Assembly (NCBI RefSeq): GCF_002013375.1
Contig: NZ_MAEW01000003.1
Coordinates: 558,001-622,000 of the forward strand
DNA: 64,000 nucleotides
From: Mycobacterium sp. D16Q13
GTDB lineage: Bacteria > Actinomycetota > Actinomycetes > Mycobacteriales > Mycobacteriaceae
Direction of reading: 5' to 3'
The translations under genes were made by a program, and so were the position numbers. The notes below the pieces were generated by a model, which was not told the origin of the DNA, searched no databases, and worked only from the letters and a program-made list of their open reading frames with translations. Positions 36,805 through 45,148 of the stretch are shown here, piece after piece. The stretch's first letter is position 1; each line of letters opens with the position of its first letter.

Positions 36805-37442
36805 AACTGGTCGATTCCGGGATTGTGATCGGTTCCGGGGTGATGCCCAAGATCTCCGTGGTCGAAGAACGGATCCTGCAGACCCGCATCGCCGGAACCG
36901 CCGGCCCCCAGTTCGGACCCGAGATGCGCAGGCTCGAACCCCGCCGCGTCCACTCCCGACGGAGCGTGCAACGGAGCCTGGAACTGGTCGATCGCAGCGA
37001 CCGCACTGCCGGCCGACGGACTGAATTGGTCGGAGACGGTGATCGCGTCCTGACGAATGGCCTGGTCCGATACCGCACTGGTCGCGGCATGCAGACCCGC
37101 ATCCAGGCTCGGGTCATGCGTTGGCGCGGTGAACGGTGAATCGAACGCCTCGAAGGCACTGGTCGCCGCGCCACTTGCCCAGATGTTGTCGGCTGGAATC
37201 GCCGTATGCACCGCATGCGTCAGATCGGCTGCCGCCGGGTTCGCGGCGAACTGCGAGGCCTGTGTTCCCAGAGCGGCCGGTATCGACTCGCTGACCACCG
37301 GGATCAGCGCGGAGACATCTGCGGGCTGGACTCCGTCCAGGTGGGCGTCGGCAATGACTTGTTCGGGATTGGCCGCGTATTGCGCAGCCATGTCCTGGTC
37401 ACGGACCAGCGCCATGACGAAATCCAACAGGTTATTGCCCAT
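36801..37442 (-). CDS. Second IniB-like protein
   Basis: A 213-residue protein whose first 60 residues match the IniB N-terminal domain (NLLDFVMALVRDQDMAAQYA, then VQPADVSALIPVVSES). The remaining part is Ala/Asp/Ser-rich and ends in His/Asp/Gly-rich PFFDHGDLGHHPGTDHNPG. ATG 37442 fits the family start; GTG 37463 is an alternative. No iniA/iniC partner follows. TTAGGGGAT-type motifs lie in the 180 bases upstream, shared with the divergent hsp70 gene. Confidence 0.8.
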   Translation of the reverse strand: MGNNLLDFVMALVRDQDMAAQYAANPEQVIADAHLDGVQPADVSALIPVVSESIPAALGTQASQFAANPAAADLTHAVHTAIPADNIWASGAATSAFEAFDSPFTAPTHDPSLDAGLHAATSAVSDQAIRQDAITVSDQFSPSAGSAVAAIDQFQAPLHAPSGVDAAGFEPAHLGSELGAGGSGDAGLQDPFFDHGDLGHHPGTDHNPGIDQF

Positions 37443-37507
37443 GTCTGCGATGGTAGGAGCCACCCTGAGCCCCGGCTACGGGGCACGACCCGTTTCCCAT
37501 CAACACC

Positions 37508-37571
37508 CATTGGGGGACGCGCGTTAGGGGATGTGTCGTCATTAGGGGATGTGACGACCGTCATCCCCTAC
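37508..37571. promoter_or_regulatory. Cluster of TTAGGGGATG motifs between iniB-like 2 and hsp70 (candidate IniR sites)
   Basis: TTAGGGGATG occurs at 37524-37533 and 37542-37551, its complement form CATCCCCTAC at 37562-37571, and a degenerate CATTGGGGGACG at 37508-37519. The region is the divergent promoter of the second iniB-like gene and the hsp70-iniR pair. Confidence 0.55.
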
Positions 37572-37622
37572 TGTTGGGCTGCGGGGTGAAACACCACAGC
37601 GCCGCAATACGAACGGATAGGT

Positions 37623-39452
37623 ATGGCCAACGCACTGGGACTGTCGATCGGCGCCACTCAACTGGTCGCGACAGCCGACGACCCGCAGAGCCAACCCGTC
37701 GTGCGCAGTTCGATCCTCACCCTGCATGAGGACAGTCCGCCCGAGGTGGGAGTTCCCAGCCATCCAGGATTGACGCTCACCGGATTCGTCGGCAGGGTCG
37801 GCGACCCCGTCGGCATCGTGGCGGCGGACGGATCGGTTCACCGGGCCGAATGGGCACTCACCGAGGCGATGCGCGTATTGATCGCCGACGCGGCCTCTGC
37901 TGCCGAATTCACCGCGCCTCCCGTGCTATCCGCCTCGGTCCCCGCCCATTGGAGCCCACAGACGGTCAGCACGCTGCGGGACGCGATCGACCGCGTTCCC
38001 GCCCTCGCTCCGGGCGGGCGGCAGCTGAAGTTGATCCCCGATGCGCGCGCCGCCCTCGAATCGCTGGCGGCCGGACCCGGGGTACCCGACCGCGGCGTCG
38101 TGGTGGTGTGCGATCTCGGCGGCTCGGGCAGCAGCATCACCCTCGCTGACGCGGCCCGCGGATTCCAGCAGATCGGGCAGACCGTCCGATTCGCCGAGTT
38201 CTCCGGTCAGCAGATCGACCAGATGCTGCTGACGCAGGTGCTCACGGATCTGAATCAGGATCCCGAGAGCACCACATCGGTGGGCGCGCTGACGAGGCTG
38301 CGCGAGCAGTGCCGTTTGGCCAAGGAGCGGCTCTCCGGCGAGACCGCAACCGCGGTGCCGGTCGAGCTTCCCGGGGTTACCACGGATGTCCGGCTCACTC
38401 GCGCCGAGCTTGAAGACCATCTGCGTGGACCGTTGTCCAACCTGATCAAGGCCATCCAGGACACCGTGGAACGCAACGGGATTCATCCGGCGAATATCAA
38501 CGCTGTCGCATCGGTGGGCGGCGGTGCCAGCATTCCTCTTGTCACCCAACAGCTTTCCGAGCGGATGCGGGTACCGGTCATCACCGGACCGCAGCCGCAG
38601 CTCGCGGCCGCGCGCGGTGTGGCCCTGCTTGCCACCCGGCCCGATCTGCCCCCGCAGGACGCCACCGCGATGCGGCCGGTCGAGCAACCGCCGGGCGACG
38701 CCACCATGATGCGCCCGGCGCCGTCCGGCACCGGAACCTTCGCCGCTCCGGTGGCCGCGGCCGCCAACGAAACACCGGAATTGGCCTGGTCTCAAGATGA
38801 TTCAGCCCCCGACCTCGCACCGCTGCAAGAGACGGGCTACCAGAGCGGGTACGACACCGGATACACCGTCGACCTCGACGATGAGTACCACGGCCCCATC
38901 GAACCCACTACCGCCCGCCCCGAGCTTCAGTTCAGTCATGAACCGTATGCCGCCGACGATGACTACGACGACTACCCACCGCTGCCGTGGTATCGCCGCC
39001 CTCTGGTGTGGTTCATCGCGGCGGCCGCTGTGGCCGGTATCGCCTTCACCGGAATGATGGTGTCCTTGACCAGCAATGAATCACCGGCTCCGGCCCCGAC
39101 GACACCCAGTGTGAGCGTGGTGCCGAGCACGGGTGATGCCCCGCCCGAGCCACCTCCGTCACCAGAGCCTCCCCCACCGCCGCAGACCCACACCGTGACG
39201 CAGTCGGTGCAACCACCACCGCCATCGCCGGAGCCTCCTCCACCGCCACCGCCCACCACCACAACGACGACCACGACGACGACACCACCGACCACCACCA
39301 CAACAACGACAACAACGACCACCACCACGACACCACCGACGACCACTACCCAGCCGACGACTACGACGACGCAGCCCGTCTCTACGTCGACACCACGCCC
39401 GGCGATCACGATCCCGGGCTTGCCCCCGATCCCGATCGGTCCGCGCAACTGA
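37623..39452 (+). CDS. Hsp70-like membrane protein with Pro/Thr-rich outer tail
   Basis: A 609-residue protein. Residues 1-350 form an actin-like ATPase fold related to DnaK: phosphate loops LGLSIGATQLVATA and VVVCDLGGSGSSITL, and ASVGGGASIPLVTQQL in the adenosine region. A disordered linker precedes a transmembrane helix (about residues 460-482); the last 125 residues are Pro/Thr-rich, with long TTTTTT runs, ending ITIPGLPPIPIG. It is not a general chaperone because the peptide-binding domain is absent. The gene is directly upstream of, and in part overlaps the frame of, iniR, suggesting a shared signalling role. Confidence 0.8.
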   Translation: MANALGLSIGATQLVATADDPQSQPVVRSSILTLHEDSPPEVGVPSHPGLTLTGFVGRVGDPVGIVAADGSVHRAEWALTEAMRVLIADAASAAEFTAPPVLSASVPAHWSPQTVSTLRDAIDRVPALAPGGRQLKLIPDARAALESLAAGPGVPDRGVVVVCDLGGSGSSITLADAARGFQQIGQTVRFAEFSGQQIDQMLLTQVLTDLNQDPESTTSVGALTRLREQCRLAKERLSGETATAVPVELPGVTTDVRLTRAELEDHLRGPLSNLIKAIQDTVERNGIHPANINAVASVGGGASIPLVTQQLSERMRVPVITGPQPQLAAARGVALLATRPDLPPQDATAMRPVEQPPGDATMMRPAPSGTGTFAAPVAAAANETPELAWSQDDSAPDLAPLQETGYQSGYDTGYTVDLDDEYHGPIEPTTARPELQFSHEPYAADDDYDDYPPLPWYRRPLVWFIAAAAVAGIAFTGMMVSLTSNESPAPAPTTPSVSVVPSTGDAPPEPPPSPEPPPPPQTHTVTQSVQPPPPSPEPPPPPPPTTTTTTTTTTPPTTTTTTTTTTTTTTPPTTTTQPTTTTTQPVSTSTPRPAITIPGLPPIPIGPRN

Positions 39453-39526
39453 ACGCCCCTCGGGACAACGGGCTCTCCGGGGCGTTCGACGGAATCGCCT
39501 CGGCGATAACGACTATCACGCAGGCG

Positions 39527-41923
39527 TTGTCCGCGGGCGGCTCCGTGAAGGTGCTCATCACCGGCACGGCAGGCAGCGGAAAGACATCCGTCCTGACGCG
39601 GGTTCGGGATGTCTTGAGCAACACCGGTTCAGCGCCGGTCAACCACGTCCCGGAGACGGCGCCCGGCGGGAAGGCCGGTCCCTTCGTCATCGACGACGCC
39701 CACTGTCTGACCGAGCGCCAACTCGATACCCTGCGCGCTGTCGTGGAGACCGATCCGGCGGCGATCGTGGTCGTGGCCGCGACACCCCGGCGCAATCCGG
39801 CCCTGCGTGCCCTCTTTCAGGCCTTGGAGCGCGAGTCACCCTCCATCACGCTCGACCCCGTGACCACGGGTGATATCACCCGGCTTTCGCCTCGCTCAGC
39901 TGCTTTTGCGGAGGAGATCGCCGCTGCCACCGGCGGTGTGCTGGCTCTGACGGCGGCGGCCATCGATCATCTGAGCGAGGCAGATCCACTCGAATCGGCA
40001 CTGCGCGCGATCGATATCCGCATCGACGAACAACTGCGCCGACTATCGCCACCGGCTCAGGCCGCCGTGCTGCTGATGTCCCTGGACACCGGCATAGGAG
40101 CCTCCGATATCGCTGCGGCACTTACGCTTTCCGATGCCGAAGACCTGGTTGACGAGGCACTGGCGAGCGGATTGGTTCCCGGTCCCGGTCAGATCGCGTT
40201 CGCGTCGAGAGTGCACGGGTGCTGCGCACGACTACTCGGAGCGGCACGGCACCTCGATCTTGAGCGATCACTGCTGCGCACTCAGCTGGACATCGGTTCG
40301 GTGTCCGCCGACTTGGCCCTGGCCCTGGTAGCGCATGGACTGCGTGATCCGGCGATCGCTGGACTGTTAGCAGACTGGGCGGCAACCGAATCCGATCCCT
40401 TCAGCGCAGCCGATCTGTACCGGGCCGCCCTGGCAGCAGGCGCCCAGCCAGGCCCGCTCCGAGTGCCACTGGCCGAGTCCCTGGCTCGCGCGGGTGACTT
40501 GGCGGGGGCCGCCGCGCAGGCCGACGAGGTGCTCACCGCCACCGACCCACGACATCGCGCGGCAGCCGTACGTATCGCGGCGGCCATCGCATGCCATAAC
40601 GGGGACTCCGGTCAGGCCGCCGCCTTGTACGACTGGCTGGGTTCGGATCTGGACGGCCAGACGGCCCTGTCCGCGGTGCCGGTTTTCGTCGGCACCGGCC
40701 AGTTGGTGCGCGCGCGGAAAGCACTGGAAGACAACGTAGGAGCGGCACCGACGACATCGGCCACCGCGACACGAAACGCCGCACTGGGGGTCATCGCCTC
40801 TGTTGAGAATCGGAGCCAGGAGGCGCTGTCGCTGCTGGGACAGGCCGTCACACAGCAGCCATCGATGCCTTCCTTCACCCCAGACAGCACGGTGGCCCTC
40901 GCGGCGTTGACCATGCTGCACGGCGGCGATACGGCACGGGCCCGCAGCATTCTCAGCGGAGCGATCCGCACCGACCTGCCGCATGATGTCTTCGCGGTGC
41001 GGCACCGGCTGCTCGCCGCCTGGATCGCCATGTTGTCCGGCGACCTCAGCGGAGCCACCCAATGGCTGCCCGGGGCCGAAGCCGAACTCTCCCGCCGCGA
41101 CCGCCTGTTCGCCGAATCACTACGGACGGGCATCGCCCGCCGTCACGGAGACACCGGTCCGCTGCGCCAGCATTGGCGGGCCTCCATGGATGCCTTGTCG
41201 GCGTATTCGATCGACCTCTACACGCTGCTGCCCGTCGGCGAGCTCTGGGTGGCCGCGGCTCGGCTGCGCGCCCTGGACGCGATGGCGCACCATGTCGACC
41301 GTGCGTTCGCGGTTCTGGGGCAGCTCGGCGATCCCATCGCCTGGTCCGCGCCACTGCGGTGGGCAGGCGTGCACGCGGCGATCCTGACCAATTCGCCCGA
41401 GAGTCTCGCCCCGCACGGGCAGGCGCTTGCCGCGGCCGCGGGATCCAGCCCGTATGCACGCACGCTGGCGACCGCCGGGCGTACCTGGCTGCGGGTACTG
41501 GCCGATCAGGTGGACGGCGCAGAGGTGGACGGCGCCGCACGGATGCTGGCCGACGCCGGTCTGGGCTGGGATGCCACCCGCCTGGCCAGCCAGGCCGCGC
41601 TGCACGCGAACGATCCGAAGGTGGCCGCCGCGATGCTCGCACTGGCCCGCGATCTGCGGGCGCCGTCGGCCGCGACCGACAGCCCCGACGGGACCGCCCC
41701 GCCCTCCTCGGCTCCTCAATCGCCGACATCGACACGGCTCTCCGATCGCGAGCGCGAGGTTGCCGAGCTGCTGCTACGAGGCCTGCCCTATCGCGATATC
41801 GGTGCGCAGCTGTTCATTTCAGCGAAGACCGTCGAGCATCACGTCGCGCGCATCCGGCGGCGGCTCGGCGCCGAATCGCGCTCGGACATGTTCTCGATGC
41901 TGCGCGCGATTTTGGCGACATAA
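39527..41923 (+). CDS. iniR: IniR-like AAA/LuxR-family transcriptional regulator (Rv0339c-like)
   Basis: A protein of at least 798 residues. An N-terminal STAND/AAA ATPase has Walker A GTAGSGKT (residues 13-20) and Walker B FVIDDAH; a long helical repeat region follows; the C-terminus is a LuxR helix-turn-helix (LSDREREVAELLLRGLPYRD, then ISAKTVEHHVARIRRRLG). It occupies the position of Rv0339c next to etfD. The M. marinum homologue, IniR, activates iniBAC. TTG 39527 begins the stated frame, but protein-like sequence (FDGIASAITTITQAL) continues in frame upstream into the 3' end of hsp70, so the true start may be earlier. Confidence 0.85.
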   Translation: MSAGGSVKVLITGTAGSGKTSVLTRVRDVLSNTGSAPVNHVPETAPGGKAGPFVIDDAHCLTERQLDTLRAVVETDPAAIVVVAATPRRNPALRALFQALERESPSITLDPVTTGDITRLSPRSAAFAEEIAAATGGVLALTAAAIDHLSEADPLESALRAIDIRIDEQLRRLSPPAQAAVLLMSLDTGIGASDIAAALTLSDAEDLVDEALASGLVPGPGQIAFASRVHGCCARLLGAARHLDLERSLLRTQLDIGSVSADLALALVAHGLRDPAIAGLLADWAATESDPFSAADLYRAALAAGAQPGPLRVPLAESLARAGDLAGAAAQADEVLTATDPRHRAAAVRIAAAIACHNGDSGQAAALYDWLGSDLDGQTALSAVPVFVGTGQLVRARKALEDNVGAAPTTSATATRNAALGVIASVENRSQEALSLLGQAVTQQPSMPSFTPDSTVALAALTMLHGGDTARARSILSGAIRTDLPHDVFAVRHRLLAAWIAMLSGDLSGATQWLPGAEAELSRRDRLFAESLRTGIARRHGDTGPLRQHWRASMDALSAYSIDLYTLLPVGELWVAAARLRALDAMAHHVDRAFAVLGQLGDPIAWSAPLRWAGVHAAILTNSPESLAPHGQALAAAAGSSPYARTLATAGRTWLRVLADQVDGAEVDGAARMLADAGLGWDATRLASQAALHANDPKVAAAMLALARDLRAPSAATDSPDGTAPPSSAPQSPTSTRLSDREREVAELLLRGLPYRDIGAQLFISAKTVEHHVARIRRRLGAESRSDMFSMLRAILAT

Positions 41924-41951
41924 GTGCGAGAAAGTTCACCCATTGGGCGGG

Positions 41952-41970
41952 TTAGGTAAGCCTGACTAGG
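41952..41970. promoter_or_regulatory. Possible IdeR-type iron box upstream of etfD
   Basis: TTAGGTAAGCCTGACTAGG matches the IdeR consensus TWAGGTWAGSCTWACCTWA at 14 of 19 positions; the left 12 are all correct and the right half is poor. It lies 115-133 bases before the etfD start. Confidence 0.3.
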
Positions 41971-42015
41971 ACTTTCGGCCCTGTCAATGCGACGATGGCC
42001 GGGCATCGGACATAA

Positions 42016-42056
42016 GTTACCCGCGAGTAACATTACACTTGTTACTGACGAGTAAC
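42016..42056 (+). promoter_or_regulatory. Twin operators around the etfD -10 box
   Basis: Two 16-bp inverted repeats: GTTACC-CGCG-AGTAAC (42016-42031) and GTTACT-GACG-AGTAAC (42041-42056), centred 25 bp apart. A -10-like TACACT (42034-42039) sits between them. The form fits a TetR-family repressor of fatty-acid catabolism, which suits etfD, but the regulator is not identified. Confidence 0.6.
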
Positions 42057-42084
42057 TTCTCGGGACCGGGAGGTCAGCACCACC

Positions 42085-45000
42085 GTGAGTACCGCGACGA
42101 TCATTCTCGGAATCATCGGCGTCACCTTCAGTCTGGTTGCCTGGGGCTCCTTCTTCGGCGGCGTCGTCAAAATGCTCCGTGTCGTCCTCTCCGGCCAGCC
42201 CGATCGCACCCGCTGGCGTCCGATCGTCCCGCGCGTCAAGACCGTCATCGTCGAGGTGGTCGCGCACACCCGGATGAACAAGTTCCGCACCGTCGGCTGG
42301 GCGCACTGGCTGGTGATGGTCGGCTTCCTGGGCGGCTTCCCGCTGTACTTCGAGTCCTACGGCCAGACCTTCAATCCCGAGTTCCACTGGCCGATCATCG
42401 GCGACACGTTCCTGTGGCACCTGTGGGACGAGATCCTGGGTATCGGCACCGTCATCGGCATCGTGACGCTGATCATCATCCGGCAGCTCAACCACCCGCG
42501 GAAGCCCGAGCGGCTATCGCGCTTCGGTGGTTCCAATTTCTTCGCCGCGTACACCATCGAAATGATCGTGCTGGTCGAGGGCCTGGGCATGGTGCTGGTG
42601 AAGTCCGGGAAGCTTTCCACGTTCGGTGGCGGCCACGCCGCGTCCGACTTCTTCACCATGAACGTCGCGCAGCTGTTGCCGGCGAGCCCGATCATGGTTT
42701 CGGTCTTCGCATTCATCAAGATGGTGTCCGGCGGCCTGTTCCTGCTGCTGGTCGGACGCAAGCTGGTCTGGGGTGTGGCATGGCACCGCTTCGCGGCCTT
42801 CTTCAACATCTACTTCAAGCGCAATGCCGACGGCAGCGTCGCGCTGGGAGCGGCCAAACCGATGATGTCCGGCGGCAAAGTTCTGGAAATGGAGAGCGCC
42901 GACCCCGACGTCGACGCCTTCGGAGCCGGCAAGGTCGAGGACTTCAGCTGGAAGGACTTGCTGGACATCACGACGTGTACCGAGTGCGGTCGCTGCCAGA
43001 GCCAGTGCCCCGCCTGGAACACCGGCAAGCCGCTGTCCCCCAAGCTTCTGATCACCTCGCTGCGCGACCACACCTACGCCAAGGCGCCGTATCTGCTGGC
43101 CGGTGAGGACAAGTCCAAGCTGAGCGAGGCGGAGATCGCCGAGGGCGAGCGCCAGCTGGTCGGCGGCGAGGGTGCCGTGATCGATCACGAGGTGCTGTGG
43201 AGCTGCACCACCTGCGGAGCGTGCGTCGAGCAGTGCCCCGTCGATATCGAGCACGTGGACCACATCATCGACATGCGCCGCTACCAGGTGCTCATCGAAT
43301 CGGAATTCCCTGGCGAGCTCGCGGGCCTGTTCAAGAACCTCGAGAACAAGGGCAATCCGTGGGGCCAGAACTCCAAGGACCGCCTCAACTGGATTGACGA
43401 GGTCGACTTCGACGTACCGGTCTTCGGTCAGGACGTCGACAGCTTCGCTGACTTCGAGTACTTGTTCTGGGTGGGCTGCGCGGGTGCCTACGAGGATCGC
43501 GCGAAGAAGACCACCAAGGCCGTCGCCGAGCTGCTCGCACTCGCCGGAACCAAATTCCTGGTGCTCGGCGCGGACGAGACATGCACGGGCGACTCGGCCC
43601 GCCGCGCCGGAAACGAGTTCCTGTTCCAGCAGCTGGCCATGCAGAACATCGAGCTGCTCAATTCGGTGTTCGAGGGTGTGGAGCAGAAGCAACGCAAGAT
43701 CGTGGTGACCTGTGCGCACTGCTTCAACGCCCTGGGCAATGAGTACCCGCAGGTCGGTGGCGACTATCAGGTGGTGCACCACACGCAGCTGCTGAACCGG
43801 CTGGTGCGCGACAAGAAGCTGGTGCCCGTCGCACCGGTCTCACAAGATGTCACCTACCACGACCCGTGCTACCTGGGCCGCCACAACAAGGTGTACACCG
43901 CTCCACGTGAGTTGATCGGCGCGTCGGGCGCCGCGCTGACTGAAATGCCAAGGCATGGAGAGCGTTCCATGTGCTGTGGAGCCGGTGGCGCCCGCATGTG
44001 GATGGAAGAGCAGCTGGGTAAGCGCATCAACATCGATCGCGTTGACGAGGCCCTGGCCACGCCCGCCTCCAAGATCGCGACGGGCTGCCCGTTCTGCCGC
44101 GTGATGCTGACCGACGGCGTGACCGCCCGCGACGATTCCGCGGCCGTGGAGGTCGTCGACGTCGCACAGCTGTTGCTCGAATCCGTGGGCCGCACCGATG
44201 AAATCCGGAAGGCTTTGCCCGCCAAGGGAACTGCCGCTGCCGCGGCAGCCGAGCGGGCTGCCACCAAGACCGCGGAGCCCGAACCTGTTGTCGCCGAGGA
44301 AGAAGCTCCGGCGGCCGAAACCGTTCAGGCCGCCGCCGCGCCGGCCGCACCCGCTGCTCCCGTCAAGGGACTCGGCGTGGCGGGCGGCGCCAAGCGCCCG
44401 GGAGCCAAGAAGGCCGCCGCTCCGGCCGCAGAAGCCGCTACCGAAACACCGGCTGCACCCGCAGCGCCTGCCGCTCCCGTCAAGGGACTCGGCATGGCAG
44501 GCGGCGCCAAGCGTCCCGGCGCTAAGAAGGCCGCCGCTCCGGCCGCAGAAGCCGCTACCGAAACACCGGCTGCACCCGCAGCGCCTGCCGCTCCCGTCAA
44601 GGGACTCGGTATGGCGGGCGGCGCCAAGCGCCCAGGTGCCAAGAAAGCCACCCCGGCCCCTGCTGCCGAGGCTGCTTCCGCCCCATCGGAGCCAGCGGAG
44701 GCACCGGCCGCAGCTGCCACCCCCGTACCGCCCGTCAAGGGACTGGGCATGGCCACCGGCGCTAAGCGTCCGGGCGCCAAGAAAGCGGCCCCCGCGGCTG
44801 CTCCTGCGGCACCGACTGCCGTGCCGACGTCCGAGCCGGCGGCAGCGGCACCCGCGGCAGCGGCGGCACCCGCCACTCCAGAGCCCGCGGTGAAGGGCCT
44901 CGGCATTGCCACCGGTGCGCGACGTCCCGGAGCCAAAAAGGCGGCTCCTGCGGCCGCTACCCCGGCTCCGGAACCCGAACAGCCCGCGTCCGCCCCGGAA

Positions 45001-45114
45001 CCGGCCGCTGCGGCCCCGGAGGACGAGGCGCCCGAGGCCAACACGACGCCGGAGCCACCGGTGAAGGGCCTGGGTATGGCTCCGGGAGCACGCCGTCCCG
45101 GCCGCCGAAATTAG
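42085..45114 (+). CDS. etfD: Membrane Fe-S oxidoreductase EtfD (Rv0338c-like)
   Basis: A 1009-residue protein that in M. tuberculosis passes electrons from the flavoprotein EtfBA, and hence acyl-CoA dehydrogenases, into the respiratory chain during fatty-acid oxidation. Domains: N-terminal membrane helices (about 1-270), two 4Fe-4S motifs (CTECGRCQSQCP and CTTCGACVEQCP), two CCG domains (CTGDSARR with CAHCFN; DPCYLGRH with CCGAGGARM and GCPFCR). The last 260 residues are Ala/Pro-rich with six KGLG-x-A-x-GA[KR]RPG repeats, an unusually long tail. GTG start with GGGAGG upstream. Confidence 0.93.
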   Translation: MSTATIILGIIGVTFSLVAWGSFFGGVVKMLRVVLSGQPDRTRWRPIVPRVKTVIVEVVAHTRMNKFRTVGWAHWLVMVGFLGGFPLYFESYGQTFNPEFHWPIIGDTFLWHLWDEILGIGTVIGIVTLIIIRQLNHPRKPERLSRFGGSNFFAAYTIEMIVLVEGLGMVLVKSGKLSTFGGGHAASDFFTMNVAQLLPASPIMVSVFAFIKMVSGGLFLLLVGRKLVWGVAWHRFAAFFNIYFKRNADGSVALGAAKPMMSGGKVLEMESADPDVDAFGAGKVEDFSWKDLLDITTCTECGRCQSQCPAWNTGKPLSPKLLITSLRDHTYAKAPYLLAGEDKSKLSEAEIAEGERQLVGGEGAVIDHEVLWSCTTCGACVEQCPVDIEHVDHIIDMRRYQVLIESEFPGELAGLFKNLENKGNPWGQNSKDRLNWIDEVDFDVPVFGQDVDSFADFEYLFWVGCAGAYEDRAKKTTKAVAELLALAGTKFLVLGADETCTGDSARRAGNEFLFQQLAMQNIELLNSVFEGVEQKQRKIVVTCAHCFNALGNEYPQVGGDYQVVHHTQLLNRLVRDKKLVPVAPVSQDVTYHDPCYLGRHNKVYTAPRELIGASGAALTEMPRHGERSMCCGAGGARMWMEEQLGKRINIDRVDEALATPASKIATGCPFCRVMLTDGVTARDDSAAVEVVDVAQLLLESVGRTDEIRKALPAKGTAAAAAAERAATKTAEPEPVVAEEEAPAAETVQAAAAPAAPAAPVKGLGVAGGAKRPGAKKAAAPAAEAATETPAAPAAPAAPVKGLGMAGGAKRPGAKKAAAPAAEAATETPAAPAAPAAPVKGLGMAGGAKRPGAKKATPAPAAEAASAPSEPAEAPAAAATPVPPVKGLGMATGAKRPGAKKAAPAAAPAAPTAVPTSEPAAAAPAAAAAPATPEPAVKGLGIATGARRPGAKKAAPAAATPAPEPEQPASAPEPAAAAPEDEAPEANTTPEPPVKGLGMAPGARRPGRRN
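44358..45111 (+). repeat. Six tandem degenerate coding repeats at the etfD 3' end
   Basis: The unit PVKGLGMAGGAKRPGAKKA, followed by an Ala/Pro/Glu spacer, occurs six times. Units 2 and 3 and their spacers are nearly identical in DNA, indicating recent duplication; the last unit ends the protein (RRPGRRN). Confidence 0.85.
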
Positions 45115-45148
45115 ATATTGGCTGGACAGCAATGCCACCATTGAGACC

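Noticed and set aside
39240..39420. Thr-codon repeats in the hsp70 tail as a CRISPR array or mobile element
   Set aside because: They are ACC/ACA/ACG-codon low complexity encoding poly-Thr, with no fixed repeat-spacer pattern.
42514..43782. 422-codon open frame antisense to etfD
   Set aside because: EtfD has unmistakable Fe-S motifs on the other strand; the antisense product has none.
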